From: Labyrinthula sp. Ha
Lineage: Eukaryota > Sar > Bigyra > Labyrinthulida > Labyrinthulaceae
Direction: 5' to 3'
Length of the DNA: 64,000 bases
Assembly: GCA_015227615.1 (NCBI GenBank)
Contig: JAALGZ010000002.1
Location: 1,488,001-1,552,000 of the forward strand
The position numbers and the translations under genes were made by a program. Below, in pieces: positions 20,455 to 30,833 of the stretch. Position 1 is the first letter of the stretch. Each line of letters opens with the position of its first letter. A model generated the notes under the pieces. It was given only the letters and a program-made list of their open reading frames with translations. It was not told the origin of the DNA and searched no databases.

Positions 20455-22077
20455 TCATGACTTTTGTCTCAAAACAAAATCACACAGAAGTTCGCTATCA
20501 AAATCTTGGAGAAAACCACTTCCATAAAGAACGTCTTTCTTCTCTAGCTTCTGTTGTTCCTTTTGCGAAAGCGACCACTTAAAGGTCAATATCATGCACG
20601 CAACAAAAATCTTGACCTCAAGCACTGCCAAATCCTTTCCAATGCAAATCCTTCTACCCGCCGTAAAAACAGGGAACTTTCCTTCATTAAAACTCTCAAC
20701 TCTTCTACTCTTGTTTAACCACCTTTGGGGAGAAAATTCTTCACTTACTTTCCAGGTCTCATTGTTCCTGCTCATCGAATAAATATCTGTTATAATAAAA
20801 GTTCCTCTGGGAATAAGATTACCATCCGGAAGAACATCATCAACAGCTGCGTATCTTGCCGATATAGGTATGGGGCAGTTAATCCTCAAAGTCTCAAAAA
20901 CAATAGCATCTAATAACTTACATGATCTCAATTGCACAAGATCAATCTCAAAACTGTCATCTCGATTTATGGTTGCAAATTTTGAAATCATTTTGTACAA
21001 CTCTTCTTGCAAGGTTTGATCTTTTGCTAAGTAATAAGTTATAAAGTGCATCGTATGAGCACCAGTGTCAACTCCTCCTGCAATGAACGTAAAAACCATG
21101 TCCCTCAAATACTTCTTAGTACAGTACTTGTCTGCCTCTTGCACATTTAGGAAAAAAGATAAAATATCTGCATTCCTATCTTCACCGTCTTTCCTTAACT
21201 CTATCCTTTTATCAATAATTTCACCACATAAGTTGTATATATGTTCTTTTGCAGCATTAAATTTTCGCAATGAAGAAACAAATTTTTCCGCGTATGGTAA
21301 CTGCCAAAATGGGTTAATAAAATAATTTGGAAACAGATCTTTAATTGAATCAAACGATTCCTGAAACTTCACTCTTTCCTCTTCTGTTTTAAATTTATAT
21401 CCAAAACTAACATTTGCAATCAAATTGAATGTAAACCTACAAATTTCACTTTTCATAGGATATTCCAGTGTTCTCTCTCCATCACTCTCCATTCTAATGC
21501 GAGACGAAATGTCTTTCAAACAATTCAAAGCACCTGGAGCAACCATGCGTTGCAAAAAGGAATTTGAAAACATCTTAGATGCAGTTTTCCTACTAAAGTT
21601 GTATATCAACCCTTTGTCTTCAGAATAAGGCCCATGATTAAAGGTGGCAATAGAATCACCCAAAACAGCAACTTGACTATCTCTTTCTTTAAGCCATACA
21701 TCATTTTTATGTTTGTACACATGTGAAATTATTTCTGGATCAGTTGTAAAAAGCAGTGGTGCAAAATTGAACATCATACCACATCCTGTTAAAGTTAAAG
21801 TTTCGGATTTGAAATTGTTAGAATACTTTTTGTGCAAGTCAGCACGATAATCCAACAACCTCGAGCGATTATTCGTAAAGTTTTTCACCAAAGATATAGG
21901 AGAACAAGTATATTCTGTACAATATGCAATTTTAGAGGAGTTTTTTGAGAGCTTTAACAGTGCCCTAGAGTTTTTCCACCATTTCAAACAAGTTTTCAGA
22001 AGCCTGAGCACAAGCAAGGCAAAAGATACTTTAGCTATAAATTTAATAAATTTAAGTATTGTCTTATAAGGTTTCAT
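20455..22077 (-). CDS. cytochrome P450, CYP86-clan-like fatty acid hydroxylase
   Basis: 540 residues, single exon, ATG at 22077. An N-terminal hydrophobic segment (residues 8-29) would anchor it in the endoplasmic reticulum. The I-helix reads FIAGGVDTGAHT, the K-helix ETLR, and the heme-binding loop FTAGRRICIG, with the cysteine ligand near residue 478. The phrase DDVLPDGNLIPRGTFIITDIYSMSR closely resembles the CYP86/CYP94/CYP704 group, whose members omega-hydroxylate fatty acids; this sub-assignment is from memory of the family. An electron donor reductase is needed and is not in the window. It is convergent with the flippase gene, and a 5.2-kb gene-free stretch lies upstream of its start. 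Ordinary length, no missing key residues. Confidence 0.93.
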   Translation of the reverse strand: MKPYKTILKFIKFIAKVSFALLVLRLLKTCLKWWKNSRALLKLSKNSSKIAYCTEYTCSPISLVKNFTNNRSRLLDYRADLHKKYSNNFKSETLTLTGCGMMFNFAPLLFTTDPEIISHVYKHKNDVWLKERDSQVAVLGDSIATFNHGPYSEDKGLIYNFSRKTASKMFSNSFLQRMVAPGALNCLKDISSRIRMESDGERTLEYPMKSEICRFTFNLIANVSFGYKFKTEEERVKFQESFDSIKDLFPNYFINPFWQLPYAEKFVSSLRKFNAAKEHIYNLCGEIIDKRIELRKDGEDRNADILSFFLNVQEADKYCTKKYLRDMVFTFIAGGVDTGAHTMHFITYYLAKDQTLQEELYKMISKFATINRDDSFEIDLVQLRSCKLLDAIVFETLRINCPIPISARYAAVDDVLPDGNLIPRGTFIITDIYSMSRNNETWKVSEEFSPQRWLNKSRRVESFNEGKFPVFTAGRRICIGKDLAVLEVKIFVACMILTFKWSLSQKEQQKLEKKDVLYGSGFLQDFDSELLCDFVLRQKS

Positions 22078-25000
22078 TATTTTGTGGGTGTGTATTTAGA
22101 TCAGTGTCCAATACGCTTTGTTCGGCTTTGATTCGTTTGTTGCACTCTATAAGAAAAATCTTTTCGTTTTACAAATGAAATGAAAAAAGAATTTGAAGAT
22201 TGCCCAAAATAACAATAAATAGAAGATGCTTAGTGACGTGTCTTTTATCAATAAGAACAAGAAAAAAGACAAAGGATGATAGTATTATCTTTCAGGATAG
22301 AAATCCTCCTTCACTGTGTTTTTTTCTTTAAGTTATATGCAAAATACCGAAGTAATCATTTCTTTAATCTTTTTCTGAAGAATGTAGTGCGTGGTCAAAG
22401 CAAATTGCATGTCTCCGAAGCTTAAAGGTGCTCAAAATAATATTTTGGTGCAGATGCCAAATAGAAATTTCCAGTTCATTATCTAAGCACATAAATAAAA
22501 TTTAAAATAATATATATTATGTTACATTTCTATTCTTAAGCATAATACAGTTTTATAAGGTAGGCCTTAATAAAGCCTAACCTCTCCACGTTCCAGTATT
22601 ACATCGAATTGGCTTCTGAGGAGCTCCAAATTGATTTAGTGAGCTATTTATTAATCACTAAGCTTTGAATGATTGGCTATGTGGAGTATTAGTAATTCAA
22701 GTTTTCAATGCCATGGCAAGAAAACGTGCCGAGGGAGTTGGCTTAGTGGGTTCAAGGACCACACAACCCAAGAAAGGGCTCTGGCTCAGTTATGCCCTCC
22801 TTGCAAGACCAAAGGGTTTTCTACGTACAATTAGTTCTTCCCAAAAAGACATTAACCAATATTTATCCAGCCAATATACTTAAACTATTCTAAAATTTAT
22901 AATTTTAGACAAGGTTCCCCAAGACTACTTGGACGGAGCAAGTGTCTCTAAGTCTATATGAATGAGAACTCTTGGATTAAATTAAAAAGGCTTTTTGTGC
23001 TACAATTGGAGCCAGATTTTCTGCCGAATCTTAAACTTTGTGATACTCCTCAATCTATCAGTATTTAGATTTATTGGGATATACTGCTAGTTGCGGTATA
23101 GAAGTATTTTGAGTTTACAGCAGCCTTTGGCAATTCAAAGTGAGTAGCACTCACCTGGAAACCCAATTTTCACAGAATTAATTTCTGTTGATATGATATC
23201 AAGATAGTATACTCAAGAAACTTTGAAGCTACCTATCATCTTTTGAGTTGATATTTTTCCAGCAGTTTTCTACTTTCAACTTAGTTGACACATAATCTAA
23301 ACTGCTGATACGTAGACTACCTGAAATATAAAAGGAAAAAAATCATGGCTGCAATGCACTTTAATAAGGTTTTTGTTTTTTTTTAACTCTCTAGAAAATC
23401 GAGCTCATAAATTAGTGTTATATACTAATATAAGCGATGATGAAGTTTCCAAAACTTATTGTGATTGCAACATAGTATATCCCTCACAAGAGTATCATCT
23501 TGGGTGCATTGTTACCTGTTCTCCTTAAATCTGAGAGTTTTTCCCTAGAAAAACTGAAATTAAATTTAGTGATTTCTTATTCAACAATCAAACTGATGAT
23601 GTCCTTAGATTTGGCTAATATATTTGTGACAGAACTGTATCCATGCACTAATTAGAGTGGCAGGTGTCTCTCCTATAATTCAGAATACCTAGTCTGAAAA
23701 ATATTTCTCATAACTAACGTTTATTTTATTAAAAATAAAAGCACTAGGTGATATTTAGTGGGGCTCATAGAATATATGGTTGTTCTAGCTATTCCTAGTT
23801 TTGAGGAAGAGAATCCTCTACGTCAATGACAATAATGTTAAGAGCTCCTTAGAAGGTCAACAAAATTTAAAATCAACGGTCAGAAAAACCTATATAACTT
23901 TAATATGAATCAAGTTCTGCCAATTAAAAACTGGTTGATGTGAAATCAACGAGCTCAAAGAATCTAAAAGCTCTATATTATCTTGTCTTAGACAATAGTT
24001 GTTTAAAAATGATATATATGGCTATGGAAATATGAAGGATTGAATTCCCATATTCGCATCAAAAGTGTTCAACTACGCAAAACAAAGGAAAGTAAAAATG
24101 TAATCAGAATATGTTTAAACGCATTAGAGTTCTTATTGTTGAAAATTGGGTTGGTATAGCTTTGAGGCCGGGTATAAATTGCTGCCAACTCGCCCCATTT
24201 ATACTTTCTTTTTTTAGCATTGCTGTATGTTTAACATATCTCAGCAAAATATTTCCATTATAAATCACTTATTCGTTGTAAGTGCGGTATTATTATCATG
24301 ATAATATTGTTACAGTATGTGTTGCCGGAACCAGGAAATTGTAATGTACAAAATATTTAAAAGCTTAATATCTAATTATTAATCACAAACCAAGAACTTG
24401 TAAGTTAATAGAAAAAACGGTTGTTCTATTCTCTATAACTTCTTACTCGAGGATTTATAGTTATCCAACTCTTAATTTGAAACAACATACGTCTAACGTT
24501 AGGCAATACTGTATATTATCTGAGACATAAAAAGTTCATCAGATATTTTTGGGATCCATAGAAAGTTGTACATATTTTTTGGCTTTCGTTCTTGCTTTGC
24601 ATCAGCACATGTATTAGCAAACCGGAGTTATATAAAAATCCTTTAAGGATTGCAGAAAAGTTTCAATGCTTGACGTTTCAATCCCAGGCTATAGTAGTAG
24701 AAAATAAAGTGAACAATAGTATCAGTCCTAAAAAAAATTAATACGTTCGAGGGAGAGCTAGAACATTTTTGAATGTAAACGTTTCTTGAAAATAACAGAT
24801 TATGTTACCTTCTGTTTAATTTTAAATATATGGAACTAGCTATCAATACATGGGTAGCTGTGTTGGGCTATTTACAGTTAATTATTTGTAACTTTCATTC
24901 TTCTATCTTAGAGAATCTTAGCCAATTTGCAACTTTCTATTGTACTTATAACAAACTAACATTAAAAATATAACCCAAAAAGAAAACAACATAAAATGAA

Positions 25001-27322
25001 TGATATAGCCTCGGGATATCAGAAAAAGTATAATCAAATTTAGTTATATACTACATTGCTAAAATTATCGCCTAACTTCATGAAAGATTTTCTACATTAT
25101 ACAAAACTATATTTATCTGTATACTGCATGAATTGATTTAATATTTATATAAAATTCAAAATAGAAATAATGGAAACATGATTAGAAAGTTAATGTATTA
25201 CTTGGTTAATGGTAAGAAGTTTTCGTAGCACTCTATGTTAACCCCATGTTTCAAATACAAGTAATAATAAATAAGGAAAATAATAATTTTAGTTAGTTGT
25301 CAATCAAGAGTAATAAAATTAAAGTACAAGGGGAAACAAGGTAAAGATAGAAGTATACATGCTCAGTTACGTTTGATGGGCAGAAAAACGTCGTTGGGTT
25401 TATTAATGCTTTATATATGCTAGCTATCTTCCTATTTCAAACCAAAGAGTATATTGCATCAACAAGCCTATATTTTACTTAGAAAAATAGTTGAGTTGAG
25501 AGAAATTGTTTATGAAGAATCAGTTAAATATGAAAAAATATAGCATATGAGTCCGAACATTGTATGAATTGACTTTATTACTTAAGCACATCCTAGCAAG
25601 AAAGCTTCAGGGAAAGAATTCCTAATCTTCGTTGAAAGTCACGGAGATTTTGCTAACTATTATTTGGCTGGCTAAATATTGGGTCAAAACTAAATCTTTA
25701 AATAAACTGAATTGAATAAAATTATGTTCCTTTTTGAATATATATATATAAAGGTCAGGTGCTTAAAATAAGTAGATAGTATTCGTTGATGCATCTAAAT
25801 AGAACATCTACAAACTCTCATCCTTGCATTAAGATATTACGCTGATAAAAAAATGATAATACCAAAGGAAGGTTTCAATGAACACTTAAGCACGCGAACA
25901 CTGTATCTAAGCTATGCTATACATTCTCAGAATTTTTGTTAATGTTTAAATTGTGGTTTTTTGTAAATGTATAATATCGCCACTGGTTTGTCAAATTCAG
26001 CGAAAGATGAAAGTTGGTAAAACACAGAGCTTCTGATTACAGAAAAGGTAAATGGGTCTCATAAAGTGCCACGATATATTTGTGTGTTGTGAAAGAAATA
26101 AGGTTAAAAACTATCCTCAAGAAAAGTAAGGACAGGAAATAGTTATACCATATCTTCTTCAAGGCGAATTTAGCTTCTATTATAACCAATTTAAGCTCTT
26201 GAGGTTCTATCAACACTGGTCCCAGAGTATATAGTTTAGTGTAATGACAGAATAGAGCAAAAATAAATAGTACCGTGCTCAGCATTTTGAAAAAGTTTTG
26301 TCTAGATTTATTATAAATTTAGCACATTCAATAAAATTCATAAGAAAATTTTAGAGAACAATAATTCAACTGTCTTGTCTGTTGCCTGAGAGTACTTGCT
26401 TAAAAATATTTATTTACGGTAATAAACATCAATAATAATATCGAATGTACATCTGAAAGAATAGAAACTAGTATGCAACACTGATAATCTATAATATTAA
26501 GTAAGAACCTATATCTTTGAGAGGAAATCAGCTTCTTTGCAAACTAAGTTATCTTTTGGCATTTGCTCCTGTCATCTCAACTTCATCAAAATGATGGTTT
26601 GCTTGTCACTGCAAGAAGATATTTTTTTTATTCTCAATTATTAAAATTTTCTTATATTAATTCTATCTATTTTTTTTATAAAAGGATCAGCGAAGAACTT
26701 TATGTGCTATCATTTACGTTAACAAGTTCGTCAATATGCTAATCTAAGATCTGAGCTTTAGTTGCTTTCAAACGAGTTATGAAAAGGACCGAAATCTTTA
26801 ATCATATTATTAACCTATATATAAACTCATTTTATCTCTGTAATTAATTTTTTATTTGAAGGAATCTAGGTGTCTCGAGTTGTCCTCCTAGTACATCTAT
26901 TTGATTCTTTAAAATCAAACAGTTACTAGGAGGCCATACCTTAACATTTTGAATTTATTTTAAACTTAATTTATATAAATTTAAGTTTATGTGTTTGAGA
27001 TTTTTATTTTGTAAAACTTGAACGAAATATCTTTGATTTAAACCATTTTAAAGGGAGGTGCTCATCAAGAGATTCGTTGATCCCATACATGGTGTAATCA
27101 AACTTTGAGTAAAATATTTTAGTTGAATGATCTTAAAAACATGTCAAAATAGAAGATTTAACTAACAAGGTAGACACTTTTTTAATAGTATTTAATAATT
27201 GTTTTTTTTCTCTGTTTGGAGATAAACTCAGGATTCTAATGATTTGCTAAAGCTAATATTGCATTACTAGATGCTGCTTTATTTTCATTCTTCTACACAG
27301 GACTTCCATTAGTAAAGTAAAA
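22078..27322. other. 5.2-kb gene-poor region
   Basis: No recognisable gene. Two small ATG frames on record are 26037-26285 (minus, 82 codons, hydrophobic) and a stretch near 22665-22880; neither resembles a family. A short match to a tRNA box A (tggcttagtgg, about 22739) is not followed by a tRNA structure. The region includes the hairpin at 26884-26933. Confidence 0.45.
26884..26933. ncRNA. two-stem hairpin, candidate structured RNA or palindromic site
   Basis: Arms CCTCCTAGTA (26884-26893) and TACTAGGAGG (26924-26933) are perfectly complementary over 10 bp. Nested inside are TTTGATT (26900-26906) and AATCAAA (26913-26919), another perfect 7-bp stem around a 6-base loop. A small internal loop separates the stems. 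It lies about 390 bp upstream of the WDR33-like gene. Function unknown. Confidence 0.35.
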
Positions 27323-29497
27323 ATGCAAGATGACAAAGATAATCAAGCGCGCGATGACAGAACTGTAATTGATATAGGTTACCAGTTCACTAACTACTTG
27401 AACTCATCTATTTTTAGTTCAAAGCAAAGAGCAAATATCCTAACAAAGGCACTAACCACAAGATATGTCAATACCTGCATCAACAGAGTTCGAAACGCTA
27501 TTTACTGCGTATCCTTTTCACCCGAAGGCCGTCGCTTAATAACTGGATCTCAGTCTGGAGAATTTTCACTATGGTCACCTTTTGGTTTTGTTGCAGAGAG
27601 TACGATTTCTGCTCACGAGTCTACAATCAGATCAATGGCTTGGAGTAACAATCAACAATATTTAGTCTCAGGGGATCAGTCTGGGATAATCAAGTTATGG
27701 ACACCTCAAATTCGGCTCACTCGAAATGTGGAAAATGCACATGAAGGTCATGTTCGTGGTCTTGCCTTTTCCCCGAGTGATGAGAAATTAGTTTCTGGGG
27801 GTGATGATGGGAATTTAAAAGTTTGGGATGTAGTTCAACTTGGAAAAAGATATGAAAGAGAACTTTCAGGTCATGGATTTGATGTAAGATGTGTTGACTG
27901 GCATCCAACACATTCGCTAATAGTTTCTGGAAGTCGAGATAACCTTGTGAAGCTGTGGAATCCTAGAGATGGAAAAGAACTAGCAAGCATAACAGCCCAT
28001 AAGAATACAGTTAATTGTGTCACAATCAACCCAATTAATGGAAATCTTATCCTTTCCGCTTCCAGAGATAAGTCCATAAGGGTTTTTGATATAAGATATA
28101 TTTCATCAGACTTGAAAAAAACTGAACCTGGAACAAAGTTTGTTTCGAGCTCTAAATCAAAGAGTGAATTGTTTAGCTTAGAAGGACAAAATACTGAGAT
28201 TCATTCTCTCCTGTGGCATCCTCATGACCAAAATTGTTTTGTCTCAGGGGGGTATGATGGAAGTTTGTTGTTCTGGACCTTGAATGGAAGAGTATCAGGA
28301 TGTGAGCCTATGATCCAAGCTGCTATTCCAGCAGCTCATGAGGGATCTATTTGGTCTATGGATTGGCACCCACAAGGACATATACTGTGTACTGGAAGCA
28401 ATGATAAGACTTCAAAGTTTTGGAGTATGAACAAGAGAAATTCTATGAAGGCTGATATATACGATGGATACATGAATAAAATATCTGAGCTTGATGTGTT
28501 GCGTCATAATAAATGGATTCCGCCAGAAGTTACTGAAACACAAGAGGATTTAGCAGAACTAATAAAAATTAAAAGGCGAAAAGTTGTGACAAGGTTAAAC
28601 CAAGTTCATATTCCAGGAGTTGGGAATCTGACAACAGATGAGGGTAAGTTTCTAATGCCCTTGGAAACAGTTCTACATGAAGCGAAGCTTGTTGAATCAG
28701 ATGAGAAAGTTCAAGAGGCTGTTTACCGGGACTCCATAACTACACCCTATTCTCCTGAGGAGAGTTTGAGATCTGCAGCTGTTAATGTAAGCTCAGCTAT
28801 CCCATCAAGAAGTGATGAGCAAACTACCAGCCTTACCTTGGTTGGAATTGACATTCGTAATAACCAACTTGCTGATAACGTGGAAATAACAGAAAAAATG
28901 AAGCAAAAATCAGCACCGGCACCTGTCGCCATGATGGATCCAAGCAAACTTCCAGGACCCAGGGAAACTGGGTTTGTGCGGATGTATGATGAGAACAAAT
29001 CATTTGGATTTATCAGGGCACATGATGCAAACATACCTGATTTATTTACTCACTCGTCAGATATAGAGCACGGATTTGGTCGAAATGGACAGCAGAAGCT
29101 TGCAAAGGGTGATATTGTTGTATTCAAGGTAGAGAAAGGAGAAAATAAGCATACCGGTGGTGAACAATTTAAAGCACGACACATCATACTAGCCGAGTTT
29201 GATCCGGAAGCGAAGAAGCGTATGCCCGCTGATCCAAGAACTCAATTCCCATTAAATAGGAACCAGGATAGAGGAAGCGAAAGGAAAGGAATCTCGGAGC
29301 AACTCTTACAAGAGCTACTTCAAAATATGGGGAACACAGCGCGATTGCAACAAATTATGGATCGCAACCAACTGAGTATCGAAGAGGTCCAGAGATATAT
29401 TGCAGAAATGGCGCAAGGGCAGCAGAGGCCTGATAGAAGGCAACAACCTTTGCGAAGGATGAATCAAGACTATGGACACAATAGACGAAGATATTAA
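27323..29497 (+). CDS. WDR33: WDR33/FY/Pfs2-type polyadenylation factor with C-terminal cold-shock domain
   Basis: 724 residues, no intron, ATG at 27323. Seven WD40 repeats span roughly residues 55-375. Phrases such as GHGFDVRCVDWHP, SRDNLVKLWNPRDG and SRDKSIRVFDIR are typical of WDR33 (animals), FY (plants) and Pfs2 (yeast), the subunit of the cleavage and polyadenylation complex that recognises the poly(A) signal. After a linker, residues about 548-625 form a cold-shock domain: GFVRMYDENKSFGFIRA holds the RNP1-like strand and DLFTHSSDI the RNP2-like strand, followed by FKARHIIL. That module binds single-stranded nucleic acid and is not usual in this family. The tail is Gln/Arg-rich (RPDRRQQPLRR). 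The stop codon is one base from the stop of the convergent transporter gene. Confidence 0.92.
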   Translation: MQDDKDNQARDDRTVIDIGYQFTNYLNSSIFSSKQRANILTKALTTRYVNTCINRVRNAIYCVSFSPEGRRLITGSQSGEFSLWSPFGFVAESTISAHESTIRSMAWSNNQQYLVSGDQSGIIKLWTPQIRLTRNVENAHEGHVRGLAFSPSDEKLVSGGDDGNLKVWDVVQLGKRYERELSGHGFDVRCVDWHPTHSLIVSGSRDNLVKLWNPRDGKELASITAHKNTVNCVTINPINGNLILSASRDKSIRVFDIRYISSDLKKTEPGTKFVSSSKSKSELFSLEGQNTEIHSLLWHPHDQNCFVSGGYDGSLLFWTLNGRVSGCEPMIQAAIPAAHEGSIWSMDWHPQGHILCTGSNDKTSKFWSMNKRNSMKADIYDGYMNKISELDVLRHNKWIPPEVTETQEDLAELIKIKRRKVVTRLNQVHIPGVGNLTTDEGKFLMPLETVLHEAKLVESDEKVQEAVYRDSITTPYSPEESLRSAAVNVSSAIPSRSDEQTTSLTLVGIDIRNNQLADNVEITEKMKQKSAPAPVAMMDPSKLPGPRETGFVRMYDENKSFGFIRAHDANIPDLFTHSSDIEHGFGRNGQQKLAKGDIVVFKVEKGENKHTGGEQFKARHIILAEFDPEAKKRMPADPRTQFPLNRNQDRGSERKGISEQLLQELLQNMGNTARLQQIMDRNQLSIEEVQRYIAEMAQGQQRPDRRQQPLRRMNQDYGHNRRRY

Positions 29498-29498
29498 G

Positions 29499-30782
29499 TT
29501 AGTTTAAGGTTTGAGAGAGCAATAGCCCAACATACGATCCAATGATAAGCCCAAAGCTGAGGAAGAAAGTGTTTAAGTTAGAAGCTATTTTTTCATCTAC
29601 TTTGTGGCATAAGGTTCTTGAAGGTAAAATAAGTGCACAGGTGGAGCAAAAACCATTACTAACTCCTAAGCAGATGTTGAACACGACAGGCCAAACATTA
29701 TCTTGAAAAAAACCTATCTTGTTGTTTCTTAGGTTCGTATTGTAAATGAGGAAGATTAAGCTTGTTCTACAGAGAGAAAGTGCAAATAATGTTTTCGGTC
29801 TCTTGATTACATAGTATGTTGTGAGCTGCCTTCCAAGTACATCTGCAAGATTATACACAATAAAAAGCCATGGGACAAAGAATAAAGATATTTTTTGACT
29901 TGAGTAGTAGTCTTCAGTTTTTGTTCTTGACACTAGTGCAGGGAATGCCGCAATAGAAACTCCAAGTGTGAGAAATATGGTCATTATCTCATATTTAATT
30001 TTTCTAGATACTGCTTTGTATCTTTCGCTTCGTTTAAGTTTTGCAGTCTCTTCTTCTAGCAAAGAATCAGACAGTTCATCTACTTCAGTTTCTTGAGAAT
30101 CTATTCTTTCAATATCCGGAGCTGTATTTTGGTCATTTCTTACCCAAATCAACCCTTTACTCAAATAGAGAAGAAGGCAGTAGAAAAGGGATACAGATAA
30201 AAAGTAAATAAACATAGGATAATTCATAGTTGGTTGTTTGCATCCCTCTTCAAGAGTCAGGTTACTAGTTGATGTCGATAGCTGTATAATATTTAGCAAG
30301 GAAGCTAGCAATCCAGATATACCTTGCCCAGTAGATATTGCAGAAACAATATATTTTGGTTTGTTTATTGCAGATTTAAGTAATCCCGAAAAATAAAATG
30401 ACGTGGACCATGAAGTGAGCGAAATGCTGAGCAGCAAAATAAGAGAATAAAGATTGGGATTAGGAAGAGGAAATATAGATAAAATTGATAGCCCTATAAA
30501 TGTGATGATAACAGCCTGTGTTGATATTTTGAAGTACGCTTCGCTTTTAACAAAGAACATGACAAAGAAAGCAGCTAAGGTGTTCATATTGTTTATTAAA
30601 CTGAAAACGGATTCAAAATTATTTGACAGAAATGAGCTGCAGAGCATTTTCTCAAAGTATTCTACAGGTGAGATAAAGACATTAAATGGCAGAAGGGTTC
30701 CTATTCCCAGTAAGTAGTATACTACTCTCATTCTTCTTTTCGTTTGCTCTGAGAATGGTGTGGTAATGCGGCGTTGTTTCAT
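29499..30782 (-). CDS. equilibrative nucleoside transporter (SLC29/ENT family)
   Basis: 427 residues from the ATG at 30782; the frame is open a few codons further upstream but without an ATG. TM1 contains YYLLGIGTLLPFNVFI, the signature of equilibrative nucleoside transporters. About eleven hydrophobic segments follow, with a hydrophilic loop of roughly 70 residues rich in Glu and Ser between TM6 and TM7 (ERIDSQETEVDELSDSLLEEE), the usual position for the cytosolic loop. The C-terminus (IIGSYVGLLLS) is hydrophobic as in the family. It moves nucleosides or nucleobases down their gradient across plasma or organelle membranes. The ATG is only 51 bp from that of the divergent DEAH helicase gene, and its stop is one base from the WDR33-like stop. 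Confidence 0.92.
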   Translation of the reverse strand: MKQRRITTPFSEQTKRRMRVVYYLLGIGTLLPFNVFISPVEYFEKMLCSSFLSNNFESVFSLINNMNTLAAFFVMFFVKSEAYFKISTQAVIITFIGLSILSIFPLPNPNLYSLILLLSISLTSWSTSFYFSGLLKSAINKPKYIVSAISTGQGISGLLASLLNIIQLSTSTSNLTLEEGCKQPTMNYPMFIYFLSVSLFYCLLLYLSKGLIWVRNDQNTAPDIERIDSQETEVDELSDSLLEEETAKLKRSERYKAVSRKIKYEIMTIFLTLGVSIAAFPALVSRTKTEDYYSSQKISLFFVPWLFIVYNLADVLGRQLTTYYVIKRPKTLFALSLCRTSLIFLIYNTNLRNNKIGFFQDNVWPVVFNICLGVSNGFCSTCALILPSRTLCHKVDEKIASNLNTFFLSFGLIIGSYVGLLLSQTLN

Positions 30783-30833
30783 TAGAGAACTTTGTGACAA
30801 TATGAAATTACTACAGAAATTAGTTTATTTTTT
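30783..30833. promoter_or_regulatory. 51-bp bidirectional promoter region
   Basis: The only DNA between the divergent start codons of the transporter (30782, minus) and the DEAH helicase (30834, plus). It is AT-rich with no clear TATA box. Both transcripts must start here or within the partner's coding sequence. Confidence 0.45.

Noticed and set aside
22735-22775. tRNA gene or tRNA-derived SINE
   Set aside because: tggcttagtgg matches box A, but the box B-like gttcaaggacc follows too closely and no acceptor stem forms.
24280-24310. 16-bp palindrome tattatcatgataata (also 14 bp near 7450)
   Set aside because: Short AT palindromes are expected by chance in such DNA.
26037-26285. 82-codon hydrophobic minus-strand frame with ATG
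   Set aside because: Looks like a membrane peptide only because AT-rich DNA encodes Leu, Ile and Phe; no supporting feature.
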